Below, piece after piece: positions 62,300 through 64,000 of a DNA stretch of 64,000 nt. The position numbers and the translations under genes were made by a program. The notes under the pieces are model-generated. The model ran no database searches and was not told the DNA's origin. It was given only the letters and a program-made list of their open reading frames with translations. The stretch's first letter is position 1, and every line of letters starts with the position of its first letter. The stretch comes from Moniliophthora roreri. Lineage: Eukaryota > Basidiomycota > Agaricomycetes > Agaricales > Marasmiaceae. Location: positions 186,001 to 250,000 of the forward strand of contig LATX02000212.1 of NCBI GenBank assembly GCA_001466705.2, written 5' to 3'.

Positions 62300-64000
62300 A
62301 GATGTGATGTGATCGTGTGAGTATGGCTTGCGTCAGCGGTAATCCAAGCCGGCCACTGCCGGTGTCTTTGCCGAATCCGGTATCTCTCTTTCCGTGTCGG
62401 ACAGTGTCGCCCAAAGGTTCTAGTAGTACACGTATAAGGGCACATTTTATGGACAAAGGAGCATCAAAATATGGTAAATTCCAACTGACTCCAGGTGTTC
62501 ACAGCCTCTCCAAAGAATGTACACCTTTCAAATAGAAGTATTGCTTACACATACAGTATGTACTATCTTTCAAGTTTCTAAGTTTGTCTTCATTCATAGA
62601 TGACCCGTCCATGGGGCACGTCGTGAGCGCTTTATCGCTTAATCAAGACCGTTATTCATAGGCAATAAGTACCGCAAATTAGGCCGCATTAGCATCAATG
62701 GCAACTTGTTGTTGGGATGAATACCCTGGCTCCTTGCCAGCTCTGGACCGTTCCTTGTCTGTCACAGGCAGTTATATGGTGACAGTGGACGACCTCTCGT
62801 AAGAATTTACTACTGTATCGCTGGCACCATTCCTTCTCTCGATAACTCCGGAAACTCGCCGAATAGACCGCTTGAGTCACGGTGTTCAGCTCGAGGTCCA
62901 TGTAACTTCTCTGAGGGAATCAAAATACTGCTGGTATACCAATACTTCCAAAACTGGGAATTGATCCTTATGGGAAGTCATCCAGTGCACCGCGGGGACC
63001 GGAGGACGGGGAGTGAATATGCATTTCCGCAACGCAAAATTTTAGAGAGAATCATCATTGTTGTTCGGAACCAAAAAGGCTTATCCGCCTCACCCTCAAG
63101 TAGGGTTCATCACAGAACCGGTACATACCTCAGTCAGGGCGAGGAGACGGTAGACTTGCATTTCACGTCGGCGTGTCTTCAGCGAATAAGCGGAGCTTTA
63201 CAAAAGACGCGTTTTCTGCAAAGAAGACTTGGTGGTAAGGGGACGCTAGTCCAAGACTTGCAGCGTTAGCATGCGATTGCGATGTCGGACGTCGGGGCTG
63301 GCTGCCATTCAATGTCGCGTGGCATGCTATTACCTATGAGCATGAAGGGAAGGAACTTGGAAGCCTAATCCAGGGTCCATCATCAAACGATATACGGAGA
63401 ATGATATTTCAAACGCGGAGAGTACCTATCAAAATCCATCAAAATAACTCATTCGATGAGAGAAGGCAAATGAAACTGCACGAAAGCCGAATTGGCGTGA
63501 TAGTCACTGTGGAAATCGGAATGAACGCCAAAAATCTCCAAAAACGCTCTGCGAAAATCGGGAAGGAGGATCTCGAATTTCCTGTGCTGGCCTCGGCAGA
63601 ATTCGTCAAAGCTGGAATGGTGCAAGCGAAAGACAAGGAAGGACTCTCATGATAGTGTTTTGGCCTAGATCCAACTTGCAGGGACAGCGGCCGTCTCTGT
63701 CCCAGTCTGGTAGAAGAATGACGAGCCCACGAATCAGCAGAAAGAAAAACAAAAGAGATGCCATGCGTGACTTTTGACCAGAAGTCCGAGCTGGCAATGG
63801 AATTACTAGACCTTCTTCTGGTCAGTTCTAGCCTTTCCTATGACATAGTCTTGGATAAAGAGCTGCTGGCTTTATACCGGTTAAGTGATCATTGTCCAGA
63901 ACCCTGCTTCACTGTGGTTCGGATAGAATTTTCGGACACCACGTCGGTTCAGTGGCTGAAGAGCCCGAGGTGAAAATACCCAAGTGCTGTCATGCCGTTC
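62300..64000. other. No recognisable gene at the right end
   Basis: Open frames (for example plus-strand 62961-63269 and 63401-63652) have no motif and no exon structure. A gene could continue past the window edge near 63750-64000, where a plus-strand frame reads KSELAMELLDLLLVSSSLSY, but this cannot be decided here. Confidence 0.4.

Overview
This window looks like nuclear DNA of a wood- or litter-degrading basidiomycete fungus (Agaricomycetes). The genes are cut by many short introns of about 45-70 bases with GT...AG borders. The recognisable products are typical of mushroom-forming fungi: two basidiomycete-type laccases, a GH115 alpha-glucuronidase, a serine-rich tail membrane protein, an F-box protein and a GPI-type secreted protein. 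There are no bacterial operon features. Gene models were built by hand by joining reading frames at splice sites, so outer limits are firmer than every internal exon border.

Layout: 1-4 kb is mostly non-coding, with a small foldback element (perfect 37-bp inverted ends, 1349-1637) and a broken unknown gene (about 2.6-3.4 kb). At 4.0-5.8 kb (minus) lies a DHHC palmitoyltransferase, and at 7.5-8.5 kb (plus) an NmrA-like NAD(P)-binding protein. At 10.4-11.4 kb (plus) is a decayed second copy of the palmitoyltransferase gene that still contains intron sequence. From 13.9 to 20.6 kb (minus) there is a GH115 pseudogene with an internal tandem duplication of about 2.8 kb. From 20.6 to 29.8 kb there is one clear gene (a low-complexity protein at 25.2-26.0 kb), one possible membrane-protein remnant, and two homopolymer runs each containing an N.

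The second half is richer. Two laccase genes in tandem lie at 29.8-32.7 and 35.5-38.3 kb (plus). They share intron positions and are separated by gene-poor DNA with repeats and a cluster of hairpins. A multi-span membrane protein follows on the minus strand (39.0-40.9 kb), then a Nudix hydrolase (44.6-45.4 kb), a Cdc20/Fizzy-like WD40 protein (45.7-47.4 kb), a small acidic-tail protein (47.7-48.3 kb) and the intact GH115 gene (49.0-53.3 kb), all plus strand. The last part carries a small secreted GPI-type protein (53.5-54.4 kb), a divergent kinase-like protein (56.6-58.1 kb) and an F-box protein (60.4-62.3 kb), all minus strand.

Functionally, the laccases (lignin and phenol oxidation) and GH115 (removal of glucuronic acid side chains from xylan) would act outside the cell on plant cell wall. 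The remaining genes are housekeeping or regulatory, with no sign of a dedicated cluster. No viral, CRISPR, rRNA or convincing tRNA feature was seen. The most unusual items are the duplicated GH115 pseudogene, the hairpin cluster upstream of laccase 2, the mariner-like foldback element and the altered copper-motif residue in both laccases.
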